From positions 1 through 41,416 of the forward strand of contig JAFSDI010000004.1 of the NCBI GenBank assembly GCA_017436325.1: a stretch of DNA of 41,416 nt, read 5' to 3'. Made by a program: the position numbers and the translations under genes. The DNA is from Alphaproteobacteria bacterium. GTDB lineage: Bacteria; Pseudomonadota; Alphaproteobacteria; Rs-D84. The notes under the pieces were generated by a model. It was not told the DNA's origin and ran no database searches. It saw only the letters and a program-made list of their open reading frames with translations. Shown here in pieces: positions 32,534 through 40,146 of the stretch; the first letter of the stretch is position 1; every line of letters starts with the position of its first letter.

Positions 32534-32784
32534 TAAAAAACCGCCAAGGGAAAACGGCGGTCGGGGTGTTAGAAAAACACAATACGATGTTCCTGTCGGT
32601 TTTTGGGGCAGGTCGCCCCTGTTGTATAACCGACAGCACCCCGACATTATGTCTGGGTATGAATTTGCACAATAAATGGCGCTGAAATGCGCCCCATAAT
32701 GTGCATGGGATTTGACACAAAATATGTGTCTGCGTATTGTAGGCTTTCTAAGGCCCCGAAACCACGTTCCCTTGTAGTTTCGCA
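32534..32784 (-). ncRNA. Structured RNA-B, leader-like, upstream of virB2
   Basis: Transcribed from a promoter at 32791-32819 toward virB2. From 5' to 3': a block with AAGGGAACGTGGTTTCGGGG; a hairpin GACACA/TGTGTC; a hairpin TGCACA/TTGTGCA enclosing GGCGC/GCGCC; a 9-bp stem GTCGGGGTG/CACCCCGAC (32637-32645 with 32560-32568) enclosing a perfect 9-bp stem CTGTCGGTT/AACCGACAG; and a terminator CCGCC/GGCGG with T-run (32535-32560). The 5' and 3' blocks match RNA-A. The terminator ends about 28 bp before the virB2 ATG. Not recognised as a known family. Confidence 0.72.
32535..32560 (-). terminator. Intrinsic terminator of RNA-B
   Basis: Minus strand: CCGCC, loop GTTTTCCCTT, GGCGG followed by TTTTTT. 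The loop contains TTCCCTT, complementary to AAGGGAA near the 5' end of the same RNA. Confidence 0.85.
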
Positions 32785-32790
32785 CTTTCT

Positions 32791-32819
32791 AGTGTATCAA
32801 AGTTTCTTTGTTTTTACAA
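32791..32819 (-). promoter_or_regulatory. Promoter of RNA-B
   Basis: Minus strand: TTGTAA (32819-32814), 17-nt spacer, TACACT (32796-32791). Predicted start about 32784. Confidence 0.5.
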
Positions 32820-32858
32820 GAATTAAAAATTATTTAGATTTCTTTTTGTTTTTTTATA

Positions 32859-32888
32859 TTTACAATAAATTGTAAACTGTGTTATAAT
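32859..32888 (+). promoter_or_regulatory. Promoter of RNA-A with an embedded palindrome
   Basis: TTTACA (32859-32864), an 18-nt spacer and TATAAT (32883-32888). The -35 box is part of a palindrome TTTACAAT-AA-ATTGTAAA (32859-32876), a likely repressor or activator site. Confidence 0.65.
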
Positions 32889-32894
32889 ATATTT

Positions 32895-33135
32895 TGAACT
32901 GGATGGGAATCTGGTTCGGGGCTGTAGCAGGCCTTACCTAAAAGCGGTATCGTAAAACGATACTGAATCCGCGACAAAAGGGCGCGTAAGCGTCTTTTAT
33001 TGTTTCCCCACCAGCCAAAAAGGTCGGGGAGCCGTCAGTTTATATAACAGGGTTTCCCGAAGGCTGGCGGAATCAGACTTTTAGGTGATTTGCTAACTCC
33101 CCGACCGCACGAATTCCCGTTGCGGTTTGTTTTTA
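32895..33135 (+). ncRNA. Structured RNA-A, leader-like, upstream of the BspA-like operon
   Basis: From 5' to 3': a block with GGGAATCTGGTTCGGGGC (from 32905); hairpin GTATCGT/ACGATAC (32947-32963); hairpin AAAAGGGCGC/GCGTCTTTT (about 32976-32998); CTGG..GGGAA (32899-32909) can pair with TTCCCC-A-CCAG (33003-33014) to close the first domain; a perfect 10-bp stem GGTCGGGGAG/CTCCCCGACC (33022-33031 with 33097-33106) encloses CCGTCAG/CTGGCGG (33032-33038 with 33064-33070); then a terminator. No tmRNA, RNase P, 6S or SRP landmark is seen. Homologous in order to RNA-B. Confidence 0.75.
33104..33133 (+). terminator. Intrinsic terminator of RNA-A
   Basis: ACCGCA, loop CGAATTCCCG(T), TGCGGT, then TTGTTTTT. 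It shares its first bases with the 3' side of the long stem, so the two hairpins compete slightly. The loop contains ATTCCC, complementary to GGGAAT near the 5' end. Confidence 0.85.
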
Positions 33136-33177
33136 TAAAAAATAATAATAAAACCCTAAATAGATGGAGGGAGCAAA

Positions 33178-33423
33178 ATGAAAAAAACAACTATTTTAAC
33201 ACTTACACTAATTTCAACAACTGCGCCGGCAGTCGCAAGTATTCCATCCAGTGCATTTATGCGGGAACAGATTACCGCACAAATCACAACCGCAATATCG
33301 TCTAAGGTCGACACATCGGCATCCGCAAATCAGACAATGGCGGGAACATATACGGTTTCTGGTTCAATGAATGTGACGGGCAGTCTTGTTGCCCCAACTG
33401 CACCACTGCCAACCGCAGAATAA
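33178..33423 (+). CDS. Small secreted protein, first gene of the BspA-like unit
   Basis: Unrecognised 81-residue protein with a signal peptide (about 1-20, TAPAVAS) and a mature part rich in Ser, Thr and Ala (AQITTAISSKVDTSASANQT, TYTVSGSMNVTGSL). GGAGGGAG precedes the ATG. It lies 43 bp behind the RNA-A terminator and 16 bp before the repeat-protein gene, so the two are cotranscribed. No Cys, no membrane segment. The repetitive strand-like pattern could support a surface or fibre role, but no family is evident. Confidence 0.72.
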   Translation: MKKTTILTLTLISTTAPAVASIPSSAFMREQITAQITTAISSKVDTSASANQTMAGTYTVSGSMNVTGSLVAPTAPLPTAE

Positions 33424-33439
33424 TAACAAGGGGGCAATC

Positions 33440-34831
33440 GTGAAAAAAATACTGTTATTATTTTTTGGATTTTTATGTATCTTTGCGGCGAATGCGGCAC
33501 AGGTTGCAAATGTTGAATATGTACACACACTGATTGAACAAGAATGGGATATCAGCATTCCGTACAATTCCGCCCTATCAGACGTTCATACGGTTGCGAA
33601 TATGAAATACTTGCTGACGGCGATTGATGTTGCAAATGAAATTTTAAATGGTGAAAAAACCACAAACTATGGCAACGGCGAATTTGCGACACTTCAGGTC
33701 GCCGATACAATCGCCACAAATCAGGCAGTGGAAACGTTAATTGAAAAGGAAGAAAAATACAAATTTTTTGTTACAATTGATCAAAATCTTTTTCCAATGG
33801 GGCGTAAATCTTTTTTCGGTTTTGAAATCAGCGCCGCAGGGACATTTTATATTGATTGGGGTGATGGTACCGAAGAAACAATAGTAAAAAATAATACTGA
33901 TAAAGTAGAATATTTACATGATTATGGAACAAAGGATGCGGTTTATACAATTAAAATTGGTGGACGGGCCACAATGTATCTTCAGGATTATTCAGCAATA
34001 CATTTTGGTGGCGGATCGGGCTTTACTAGCAGTGACGACAATGCTAAAATCATAAGTCAAATAGATGGTTCATTAGGAAAAATTTTTAGAACATTACCTG
34101 ATGGTTCCCAACCAACATTTATGAGTACTTTTGACCATGCTTCTAACCTAAAAACTATACCTGCGGGATTATTTTCTGGTATATATGGTGCACCAGTAAG
34201 TAATATGTTTAATCACACCTTTGCTTGGTGCCATAATTTAACATCAATACCTGCGAGATTATTTTCTGGCATCTCTGGCGCACCGGCAAAGAATATGTTC
34301 CTCGGCACTTTTTCTGATTGCCTTAGTTTGACATCGATCCCAGATGGATTATTTGCGGGTATATCTGGCGCACCTGCAAGTTATATGTTCAGCGGCACCT
34401 TTCAAGGTTGTAGTAAATTAACATCAATCCCAGCTGGATTATTTGTGGGTATATCTGGCGCACCAGCAGAGAGTATGTTCAACAGCACCTTTTCTGGTTG
34501 CAGTGGTTTGACTGGCGCAATTCCCGATGGGTTATTTGGTAATCTAACTGGCGCACCTGCAAGTAATATGTTCCTCGGCACCTTTCAAGATTGCAGTAAA
34601 TTAACATCAATCCCAGAAAACCTGTTTGGGAATATTTCTGGTACGGCACAGGATTATATGTTCAAGAATACATTCTATAACTGCACATCATTAACCGGCA
34701 CATCTGCACGTATAAATGGACAATACCTGTATGAAATCTGGCCAGATGCAAATTCAGACCAAGTTGGTGGTATGTACAAAAACGCAACAGGGTTGTCTGA
34801 TTATTCCAACATCCCAAGCGCGTGGAAATAA
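33440..34831 (+). CDS. Secreted BspA-like (DUF285-type) repeat protein
   Basis: A 463-residue protein starting at a GTG after AAGGGGG. Signal peptide (about 1-19, FAANAA), an N-terminal region with no known family (20-110), a domain with the WGDGTEE motif (about 139, typical of BspA/DUF285 surface proteins), and six 30-residue repeats (about 238-430) of the form IPxxLFxGISGAPAxxMFxxTFxxCxxLTS. Each repeat has one Cys and a Gly-Ala-Pro turn; the repeats should form a leucine-rich-repeat-like solenoid. Such proteins usually bind host or matrix surfaces. It is the second gene behind RNA-A. A TTG at 33386 is in frame but inside the preceding gene. Confidence 0.85.
   Translation: MKKILLLFFGFLCIFAANAAQVANVEYVHTLIEQEWDISIPYNSALSDVHTVANMKYLLTAIDVANEILNGEKTTNYGNGEFATLQVADTIATNQAVETLIEKEEKYKFFVTIDQNLFPMGRKSFFGFEISAAGTFYIDWGDGTEETIVKNNTDKVEYLHDYGTKDAVYTIKIGGRATMYLQDYSAIHFGGGSGFTSSDDNAKIISQIDGSLGKIFRTLPDGSQPTFMSTFDHASNLKTIPAGLFSGIYGAPVSNMFNHTFAWCHNLTSIPARLFSGISGAPAKNMFLGTFSDCLSLTSIPDGLFAGISGAPASYMFSGTFQGCSKLTSIPAGLFVGISGAPAESMFNSTFSGCSGLTGAIPDGLFGNLTGAPASNMFLGTFQDCSKLTSIPENLFGNISGTAQDYMFKNTFYNCTSLTGTSARINGQYLYEIWPDANSDQVGGMYKNATGLSDYSNIPSAWK
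34140..34705 (+). repeat. 90-bp coding repeats of the BspA-like gene
   Basis: About six units of 90 bp, each with GGCGCACC(A/T/G)GCA for Gly-Ala-Pro-Ala and ATGTTC for Met-Phe, diverged at third positions and in the stretch after TTT. Copy five has an extra residue (LTGAIPDG). Confidence 0.85.
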
Positions 34832-34872
34832 TCCCGACTGCATTAACAGTTTCTGTGTCACGGCACAGAAAG

Positions 34873-34914
34873 AACACCGGCGGTTTTGCCTCCTCCCCCG
34901 CCGGTGTTTTTTAT
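34873..34914. terminator. Bidirectional terminator between the repeat protein and comM
   Basis: AACACCGGCGG (34873-34883) pairs with CCGCCGGTGTT (34898-34908), followed by T-rich sequence. A smaller hairpin TTCTGTG/CACAGAA stands just before it. Confidence 0.9.
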
Positions 34915-34926
34915 ATAATCAAAAAA

Positions 34927-36453
34927 TTATTTTACACCGAATTTGCCGCGGTTTACAGGACGATAGGATAATGCCTCAACCAAATCGGACATTTCTATTT
35001 CCGCTGAACCACGCAGGTCTGCAACCGTTCGTGCAAGACGTTTAATACGGTTATATCCACGGGCAGACATCCCCATCTTTTGCGCGGCTGTATTTAAAAA
35101 TGTTGACAGGTCTTCATTCAGTGCGGCAAATCGTTCCAGTTCTGGGCCGTCTAGCAATGCGTTTACATGTCCTTGTCGTGTAATTTGACGTTCGCGTGCA
35201 GAAATTACGCGTGCGCGAATTGTTGCACTGCTTTCACGTGGTGCAATATCTTTTACCATTTCCCACGGATTCACTGCATCAACATCAACGTGTAAATCTA
35301 TTCTGTCCAACAACGGGCCAGAGATTTTATTCTGATATGCCTCTGCACAACGTGGGGCGCGACTGCATGATAAAGCCGCATTGCCCAAATGGCCACATGG
35401 GCATGGATTCATCGCAGCAATTAACTGAAATCGTGCGGGGTATGTTGCATTGCGACGGGCGCGCGAAATCAATATACTGCCAGATTCCATTGGTTGACGT
35501 AAAATTTCAAGTGTTGCACGATTGAATTCTGGTAATTCATCTAAAAATAATACCCCATTGTGGGCCAATGATATTTCACCAGGACGTGCATCAGAACCAC
35601 CACCGGCCAATGCAACAGGACTGGATGTATGATGAACACTGCGAAACGGACGCGCAGATATTAAACCACGGCCAGATAGTTGCCCTGCAATAGAATAAAT
35701 TGTTGAAGTCTCTAAAATCTCGGTCGCGGTCATTTCTGGCATAATTGTTGGCAGACGCGATGCCAACATTGTCTTACCTGAACCTGGGGGACCAACCATC
35801 AACATTGCATGACCGCCAGCCGCCGCAATTTCCAAGGCGCGTTTCGCCGCAGATTGACCATGAACATCGGCCATATCAATGGTTGAACAAGATTCTGTTT
35901 CTGGTGATGTTAAATCTGGTACTGGTAAAATCTGGACACCTTTGAAGTGATTTATTAACTGAATAACATGAAATGGCGCCAATATATTTGTATGTCCTGC
36001 CCATCTAGCCTCAACCCCTTGGTCGCCAGAACAAATTATGCCCATATTATGTGCACAGGCCCAAACACTGGCCGGCAATACGGCATCTGTCTTTACGATT
36101 GTACCGTTAAGTCCGACTTCCCCCAGTATTACATACTTTTCAAGTTCGGATTCTGGTAATATGCCAATTGCACATAAAATTCCACATAATATAGGCAAAT
36201 CAAAATGAGAACCTGTTTTTTCAACATCTGCTGGTGATAAATTTACAGTCAATCGCTTTGGCGGTAAAGATAAATTTAATGCCGATAAAACATTGCGAAT
36301 TCGTTCCGCAGATTCTTTAACCGCCCTGTCTGCTAAACCAATGATATTAAATTCTGGTTTCGATAAACCAGATGACAGTTGAACCTGAACATCAATCGGT
36401 GTCGCATCCATACCATTAAAAATAAGTGATTTTAAAGATATCATATCAGGCAT
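34927..36453 (-). CDS. comM: ComM/YifB-type Mg chelatase-like AAA ATPase
   Basis: AAA+ helicase-like protein; ComM drives branch migration during natural transformation, and YifB is the E. coli homologue. The 508 residues comprise an N-terminal Lon-like domain (IIGLADRAVKESAERIRNVL and VNLSPADVEKTGSHFDLPI), Walker A GPPGSGKT, Walker B LFLDELPEF, the zinc-binding NPCPCGHLG with later Cys and the C-terminal helical domain (SARGYNRIKRLARTVADL). I chose ATG 36453; ATG 36444 is also possible and TTG 36480 unlikely. Divergent from lepB. Confidence 0.94.
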   Translation of the reverse strand: MPDMISLKSLIFNGMDATPIDVQVQLSSGLSKPEFNIIGLADRAVKESAERIRNVLSALNLSLPPKRLTVNLSPADVEKTGSHFDLPILCGILCAIGILPESELEKYVILGEVGLNGTIVKTDAVLPASVWACAHNMGIICSGDQGVEARWAGHTNILAPFHVIQLINHFKGVQILPVPDLTSPETESCSTIDMADVHGQSAAKRALEIAAAGGHAMLMVGPPGSGKTMLASRLPTIMPEMTATEILETSTIYSIAGQLSGRGLISARPFRSVHHTSSPVALAGGGSDARPGEISLAHNGVLFLDELPEFNRATLEILRQPMESGSILISRARRNATYPARFQLIAAMNPCPCGHLGNAALSCSRAPRCAEAYQNKISGPLLDRIDLHVDVDAVNPWEMVKDIAPRESSATIRARVISARERQITRQGHVNALLDGPELERFAALNEDLSTFLNTAAQKMGMSARGYNRIKRLARTVADLRGSAEIEMSDLVEALSYRPVNRGKFGVK

Positions 36454-36517
36454 AATATATCTTGAATTAAATTTCTGCAAGTTATATTATAGCCATTATC
36501 AAAAGAAAGGATTTTTG

Positions 36518-37396
36518 ATGCCAGTAAAAAGTAAAAATAAAGCACGCGAATGGTTTAATACTATATTTTATGGCGCACTTATCGCCATTGTTTTTCGCAG
36601 TTTATTACTTGAACCATTCAATATTCCATCTGGTTCAATGATTCCAACACTGCATGTTGGTGATCATATCTTTGTAAAAAAATGGACATACGGTTATTCC
36701 AGATATTCTTTTCCGTTTGGTTCTTGGAAATTATGGAATGGACGCTTTTGGGCAACTGAGCCTGAAATTGGTGATGTTATTGTCTTTCGAAACCCAATTA
36801 ACGAATCGCAAGATTATGTAAAGCGACTGATTGGAAAACCAGGTGATAAAATACAGATGATTGATGGTCGTCTATATATTAATGACGTAATGGTTGAACG
36901 TGAAAATCCACGTCCTTATGTTGTTGCAGTTCTGCCAAAATCTATACGAAGTGTTGGGTTTTATACAGACAATCTGTCTATCAAAGGTAATAAAATATGG
37001 AAAAATAATCAGCCTGCGGACTTTAATTATACTATTGAATATAAATCAGATGATTTTTGTAAAGAATATCGCGGGGCTTGCGGGGTATTTGATGCAACCG
37101 AATATACAGAAATATTACCCAATGGTGTAAAACACAGTATCATTGAATTCAGTGATAATGCGTATTTTGATAATACACCTGTATTTACAGTGCCAGAAAA
37201 TCATTTCTTCTTTATGGGCGATAATCGCGATAACAGTGGTGACAGCCGTGGTGAAGTAGGTTTTGTGCCACGTGATAATGTACTGGGTAACGTATGGGGA
37301 ATTTGGTATTCTCATAATTACTATGCGCCGTTGCCAGCACTGTGGACATGGGGCAAGAAAATTAGATGGGATAGATTTGGTATGGGGATAGATTAG
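36518..37396 (+). CDS. lepB: Signal peptidase I
   Basis: Inner-membrane protease that removes Sec and Tat signal peptides from exported proteins. One membrane segment (about 13-30), catalytic Ser40 in PSGSM and Lys102 in YVKRLIGKPGD, and the conserved GDNRDNSGDSR box near the C-terminus. The 292-residue length is normal for proteobacteria; a lid of about 70 residues lies between the boxes. Start: ATG 36518 after AAAGG, with a TTG directly in front. It works on the many signal-peptide proteins in this window. rnc follows after 1 bp, the usual lepB-rnc order. Confidence 0.97.
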   Translation: MPVKSKNKAREWFNTIFYGALIAIVFRSLLLEPFNIPSGSMIPTLHVGDHIFVKKWTYGYSRYSFPFGSWKLWNGRFWATEPEIGDVIVFRNPINESQDYVKRLIGKPGDKIQMIDGRLYINDVMVERENPRPYVVAVLPKSIRSVGFYTDNLSIKGNKIWKNNQPADFNYTIEYKSDDFCKEYRGACGVFDATEYTEILPNGVKHSIIEFSDNAYFDNTPVFTVPENHFFFMGDNRDNSGDSRGEVGFVPRDNVLGNVWGIWYSHNYYAPLPALWTWGKKIRWDRFGMGID

Positions 37397-37397
37397 A

Positions 37398-38030
37398 ATG
37401 AATAAGATTAACTATGTTTTCAATGACGAATCATTGCTGGAATTAGCATTAACACAAAGTGGCGCTGATTCGCATAACAATAACGAAAGACTGGAATTCA
37501 TTGGCGACCGTGTGTTGGGCCTTAGTATCGCGACACTGTTGTTTGATATGTATCCAAATGAAACCGAAGGTGAACTGGCGCGTAGACATGCGATGTTGGT
37601 GTCTACGGAAACATTGGGTAATGTCGCAGAAGAATTGGGTCTTGGGAAAATGATAAAGCATGGACATATGACCGCCGGACGCGTAAAACATATGTTGGCA
37701 AATGCGATGGAGGCTGTATTAGGTGCGATTTATCTGGATGGTGGATTTGAAAATGCGAAAATACTGATATGCGATATTTGGCGAAATATAGCCGCAGCTG
37801 ATGTCACACCACCAAAAGATCCAAAAACTGCATTGCAAGAATTTGTACAGCAATCAGATAAAGGAAATTTACCTGTGTATGAATATATGGAAACATATGG
37901 TGCATCACATAACCCAACTTTTAAGGTCAAAGTAAGCGCGATGGGCAAAAACGCAATCGGAACAGGTATGTCCAAGAAAGAAGCAAGTATAAATGCAGCA
38001 GATGCACTGTTGAAAATCCTTGCAATTTAG
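37398..38030 (+). CDS. rnc: Ribonuclease III
   Basis: Double-strand-specific RNase that processes rRNA precursors and some mRNAs. The signature ERLEFIGDRVLGL is at 30-42; the second acidic box (AMEAVLGAIYLDGG) and the C-terminal dsRNA-binding domain (PKTALQEFVQQSDKG to KKEASINAADALLKIL) follow. The 210-residue length is slightly short. It starts 1 bp behind lepB. As the long hairpin elements and RNA-A/RNA-B stems are potential substrates, it may matter for their RNA levels. Confidence 0.96.
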   Translation: MNKINYVFNDESLLELALTQSGADSHNNNERLEFIGDRVLGLSIATLLFDMYPNETEGELARRHAMLVSTETLGNVAEELGLGKMIKHGHMTAGRVKHMLANAMEAVLGAIYLDGGFENAKILICDIWRNIAAADVTPPKDPKTALQEFVQQSDKGNLPVYEYMETYGASHNPTFKVKVSAMGKNAIGTGMSKKEASINAADALLKILAI

Positions 38031-38082
38031 AATTTTGAACATTAGAATTATATGCAAATAATTTTAACTCTAAGGATTTAAT

Positions 38083-38451
38083 ATGTTTTCTATTTTATTA
38101 GTGTTATTGATAATTGTCGCCATTTTAATGATTGGATTAATCTTGTTACAAAAATCCGAAGGATCTGGTATGTCTGGTTCGGCGGCGGCATCAATGTTTG
38201 GTGGTGCATTGACTGGCGCGGCGGCGGGAAACTTTTTGACACGTGCAACAGCATGGTTGGCAACATTGTTCTTTATTTTATGCGCGGCGTTGGCAGTTGT
38301 ATCTGCAAAAATGAATGTTAATCAGCAACAAAGTGAATTGCGTCAGGAACTTGTGACCCAGGGGGCAGTCGCACCGTCACAGGCACCTGTTGATGAAAAT
38401 GCACCTGTAAAAGATAAACCACAGACAATAGACGATTTATTAAAAAAATAA
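38083..38451 (+). CDS. secG: Preprotein translocase subunit SecG
   Basis: Small accessory subunit of the SecYEG channel. Two membrane segments (about 2-21 and 55-75) around a Gly-rich cytosolic loop with LLQKSEGSGMSGSAAASMFG and the NFLTRATAWLATLFF hallmark. A Pro/Gln/Glu-rich tail extends to residue 122. CTAAGGA precedes the ATG. It follows rnc at 52 bp and may form a unit with lepB and rnc. Confidence 0.96.
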   Translation: MFSILLVLLIIVAILMIGLILLQKSEGSGMSGSAAASMFGGALTGAAAGNFLTRATAWLATLFFILCAALAVVSAKMNVNQQQSELRQELVTQGAVAPSQAPVDENAPVKDKPQTIDDLLKK

Positions 38452-38456
38452 AAAAA

Positions 38457-38476
38457 ATCCCGCAATTGCGGGATTT
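38457..38476. terminator. Bidirectional terminator after secG
   Basis: AATCCCGCAATTGCGGGATT is a perfect palindrome between the convergent secG and acetyltransferase genes. Confidence 0.9.
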
Positions 38477-38486
38477 ATTACTGTAT

Positions 38487-39233
38487 TTAACGGTTATTTG
38501 GATATAACAACTTTTGTTGTAATAAATAGTTGTCTATTGTATTTTTTAAGCGCCACTTTACCCATTCTGTATTACCGAAAATAATTTGTTGTGATTGATT
38601 GTCGGTTGTATCAATAAGGCCATAGCCTGATATCACATTATTAACATCACGATATATGAATACAGGTTTATGTAATTTATTTACAATCTCTGGTTTCAGC
38701 TTATATTCGTTGTTCGATAATTTTGAACACGTACGTGCAAGGTTTGCAGTGCAATAAAACAACGGTACAGTATCACAATGCCCTTTGTCCTGAATATTTT
38801 TTTCATAGACATATGCTTCATTGTTCAGATAATAGTTATTTTTTTCACAAAAATTTTCTGTTTCAAAAGAAGAAAATAAATACAAAAACTTTCTGGAAAC
38901 TGACGCATATTTTTCAGTTGCATTTAGTAATCTTGTACCAACACCAAGATTTTGGTGTTTTGGCAAGACGTACAGGTTTTCAACAAAAATAGCCTCATCT
39001 ATCAAATAGCCGTTAATTTGCCCGACCATACTTTTACCACAATATGCAGCAAAAGCAAAATTGCCAGTTTTTGTTTGCCAGTTATTTTCAAAGACATACT
39101 TGCAATCAGTAATATCTTTATTTTTAAGATTTATTCCGTTACCCGCCAGGGCTGCAGAACGAATTCCTGTGAATTTATCCCATACACCATTGGTGTCTTG
39201 GTTAAATATAGGAAAGATTTTTACTTGTTTCAT
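38487..39233 (-). CDS. GNAT-family acetyltransferase
   Basis: A 248-residue protein whose middle part (about 50-150) is a GNAT domain: VGQINGYLIDEAIFVENLYV, then the acetyl-CoA loop PKHQNLGVGTRLLNATEKYA (Q-x-x-G-x-G). The C-terminal 90 residues have no clear family, with some Cys. Acceptor unknown. ATG 39233 has no ribosome site, and a TTG at 39281 would overlap the upstream gene; the ATG was chosen by position. The upstream lipoprotein hydrolase gene on the same strand ends 31 bp earlier, so they are likely cotranscribed. Confidence 0.8.
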   Translation of the reverse strand: MKQVKIFPIFNQDTNGVWDKFTGIRSAALAGNGINLKNKDITDCKYVFENNWQTKTGNFAFAAYCGKSMVGQINGYLIDEAIFVENLYVLPKHQNLGVGTRLLNATEKYASVSRKFLYLFSSFETENFCEKNNYYLNNEAYVYEKNIQDKGHCDTVPLFYCTANLARTCSKLSNNEYKLKPEIVNKLHKPVFIYRDVNNVISGYGLIDTTDNQSQQIIFGNTEWVKWRLKNTIDNYLLQQKLLYPNNR

Positions 39234-39264
39234 ACTGTAATATATAGCACATATATTCGTTTTG

Positions 39265-39996
39265 TCAATACCCGAAATCAATTTTTATTTTTTTCATATT
39301 TGTATGTGTCGCATTTGGTATTATAAATACTTTTTTTTCAGACAACCATTTATAAGACAATGATTTTGGAACAACATCATCATTTTCTGCAATATAATGT
39401 ACTTGTGGAATATTTGGCAACTTGTTCATATTTAATGATCCTGATAACGGTAAATCGCCAAAATAAGATGTCCAATCTGAATGATTTAGCACCCCTGCAA
39501 TTGTTATCCATTTCTTTATATTTAAATCGGGGTTTTGTTGAATAACAAGCCCGCTTATCATTGCACCACCAGAATAACCAATCAAAATAATTGGACGATT
39601 TTGTGAAATTTTCTTGATGGCGTATGCAATATTATCGATTTTATCAGCTGAAAAACGTTTGGATGTCCAATCAGATATATCACACCCAGATGACATAATA
39701 TACTGACAGGGGCGCGCCATATAGACAACATTTGGACTGTCGTCATTTATGGATAAATCACGCAAGAATGTACCGCGTGGTGTCGGATTAGACGTAGGCC
39801 GTCCCGCACCATTAAATGCATATCCGTCACCTTCGATATAAATATGAATTGGGGATATTGAATCAGATAGTTTTTGATACGTTAATATCTTATATTTATC
39901 AGATGATATTATAACTTCTTGAAAATCATATGGTATATGCCATACAGGTGCGCAGGCAATTAATACAAAAGGTAAAAATAAATTTTTTTTATACAT
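39265..39996 (-). CDS. Alpha/beta-hydrolase-fold lipoprotein
   Basis: A 243-residue predicted lipoprotein (lipobox LIAC, Cys15) with an alpha/beta hydrolase core: a nucleophile elbow GYSGGA (Ser142) after IILI, an oxyanion-region GDGYAFNGAG, a candidate Asp in AENDDVVP and a late His in NATHTNM. It could be an esterase or lipase of the envelope; no substrate is evident. Ribosome site is poor. It is the first gene of a two-gene unit with the acetyltransferase and is divergent from the 40147 gene. Confidence 0.83.
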   Translation of the reverse strand: MYKKNLFLPFVLIACAPVWHIPYDFQEVIISSDKYKILTYQKLSDSISPIHIYIEGDGYAFNGAGRPTSNPTPRGTFLRDLSINDDSPNVVYMARPCQYIMSSGCDISDWTSKRFSADKIDNIAYAIKKISQNRPIILIGYSGGAMISGLVIQQNPDLNIKKWITIAGVLNHSDWTSYFGDLPLSGSLNMNKLPNIPQVHYIAENDDVVPKSLSYKWLSEKKVFIIPNATHTNMKKIKIDFGY

Positions 39997-40046
39997 ATGT
40001 TATATATTATCAATATTTTTGAAAAAAATCTATCTTAACAACTGTA

Positions 40047-40117
40047 TTGACAAATAAAATATTTTTCAATAAACCTCTTGACAAATTGTTTGACAAATAC
40101 TATTTTTAGGGTATAAA
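40047..40117 (+). promoter_or_regulatory. Promoter region of the 40147 gene with three TTGACAAAT repeats
   Basis: TTGACAAAT occurs at 40047, 40078 and 40090, spaced 31 and 12 bp. The last, TTGACA at 40090-40095, pairs with TATAAA at 40112-40117 (16-nt spacer) as a likely promoter. The other two may be extra -35 boxes or binding sites. Confidence 0.5.
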
Positions 40118-40146
40118 GTTTAAAAACTAACCAAAGGGATACACAA

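Noticed and set aside
32113..32685. Plus-strand open frame opposite virB2 and RNA-B
   Set aside because: Antisense shadow with no ribosome site.
32508..32720. N-terminal extension of the VirB2-like protein (frame open to 32720)
   Set aside because: The extension crosses the RNA-B terminator and stems, and the ATG at 32507 has a ribosome site and a proper signal peptide.
32895..33135. tmRNA, RNase P RNA, 6S RNA or SRP RNA
   Set aside because: No tag reading frame with an alanine-rich end, no GAGGAAAGTCC-type or AGGAAGCAGCC-type core and no fitting overall plan; a second homologous copy next to it also argues against a single-copy housekeeping RNA.
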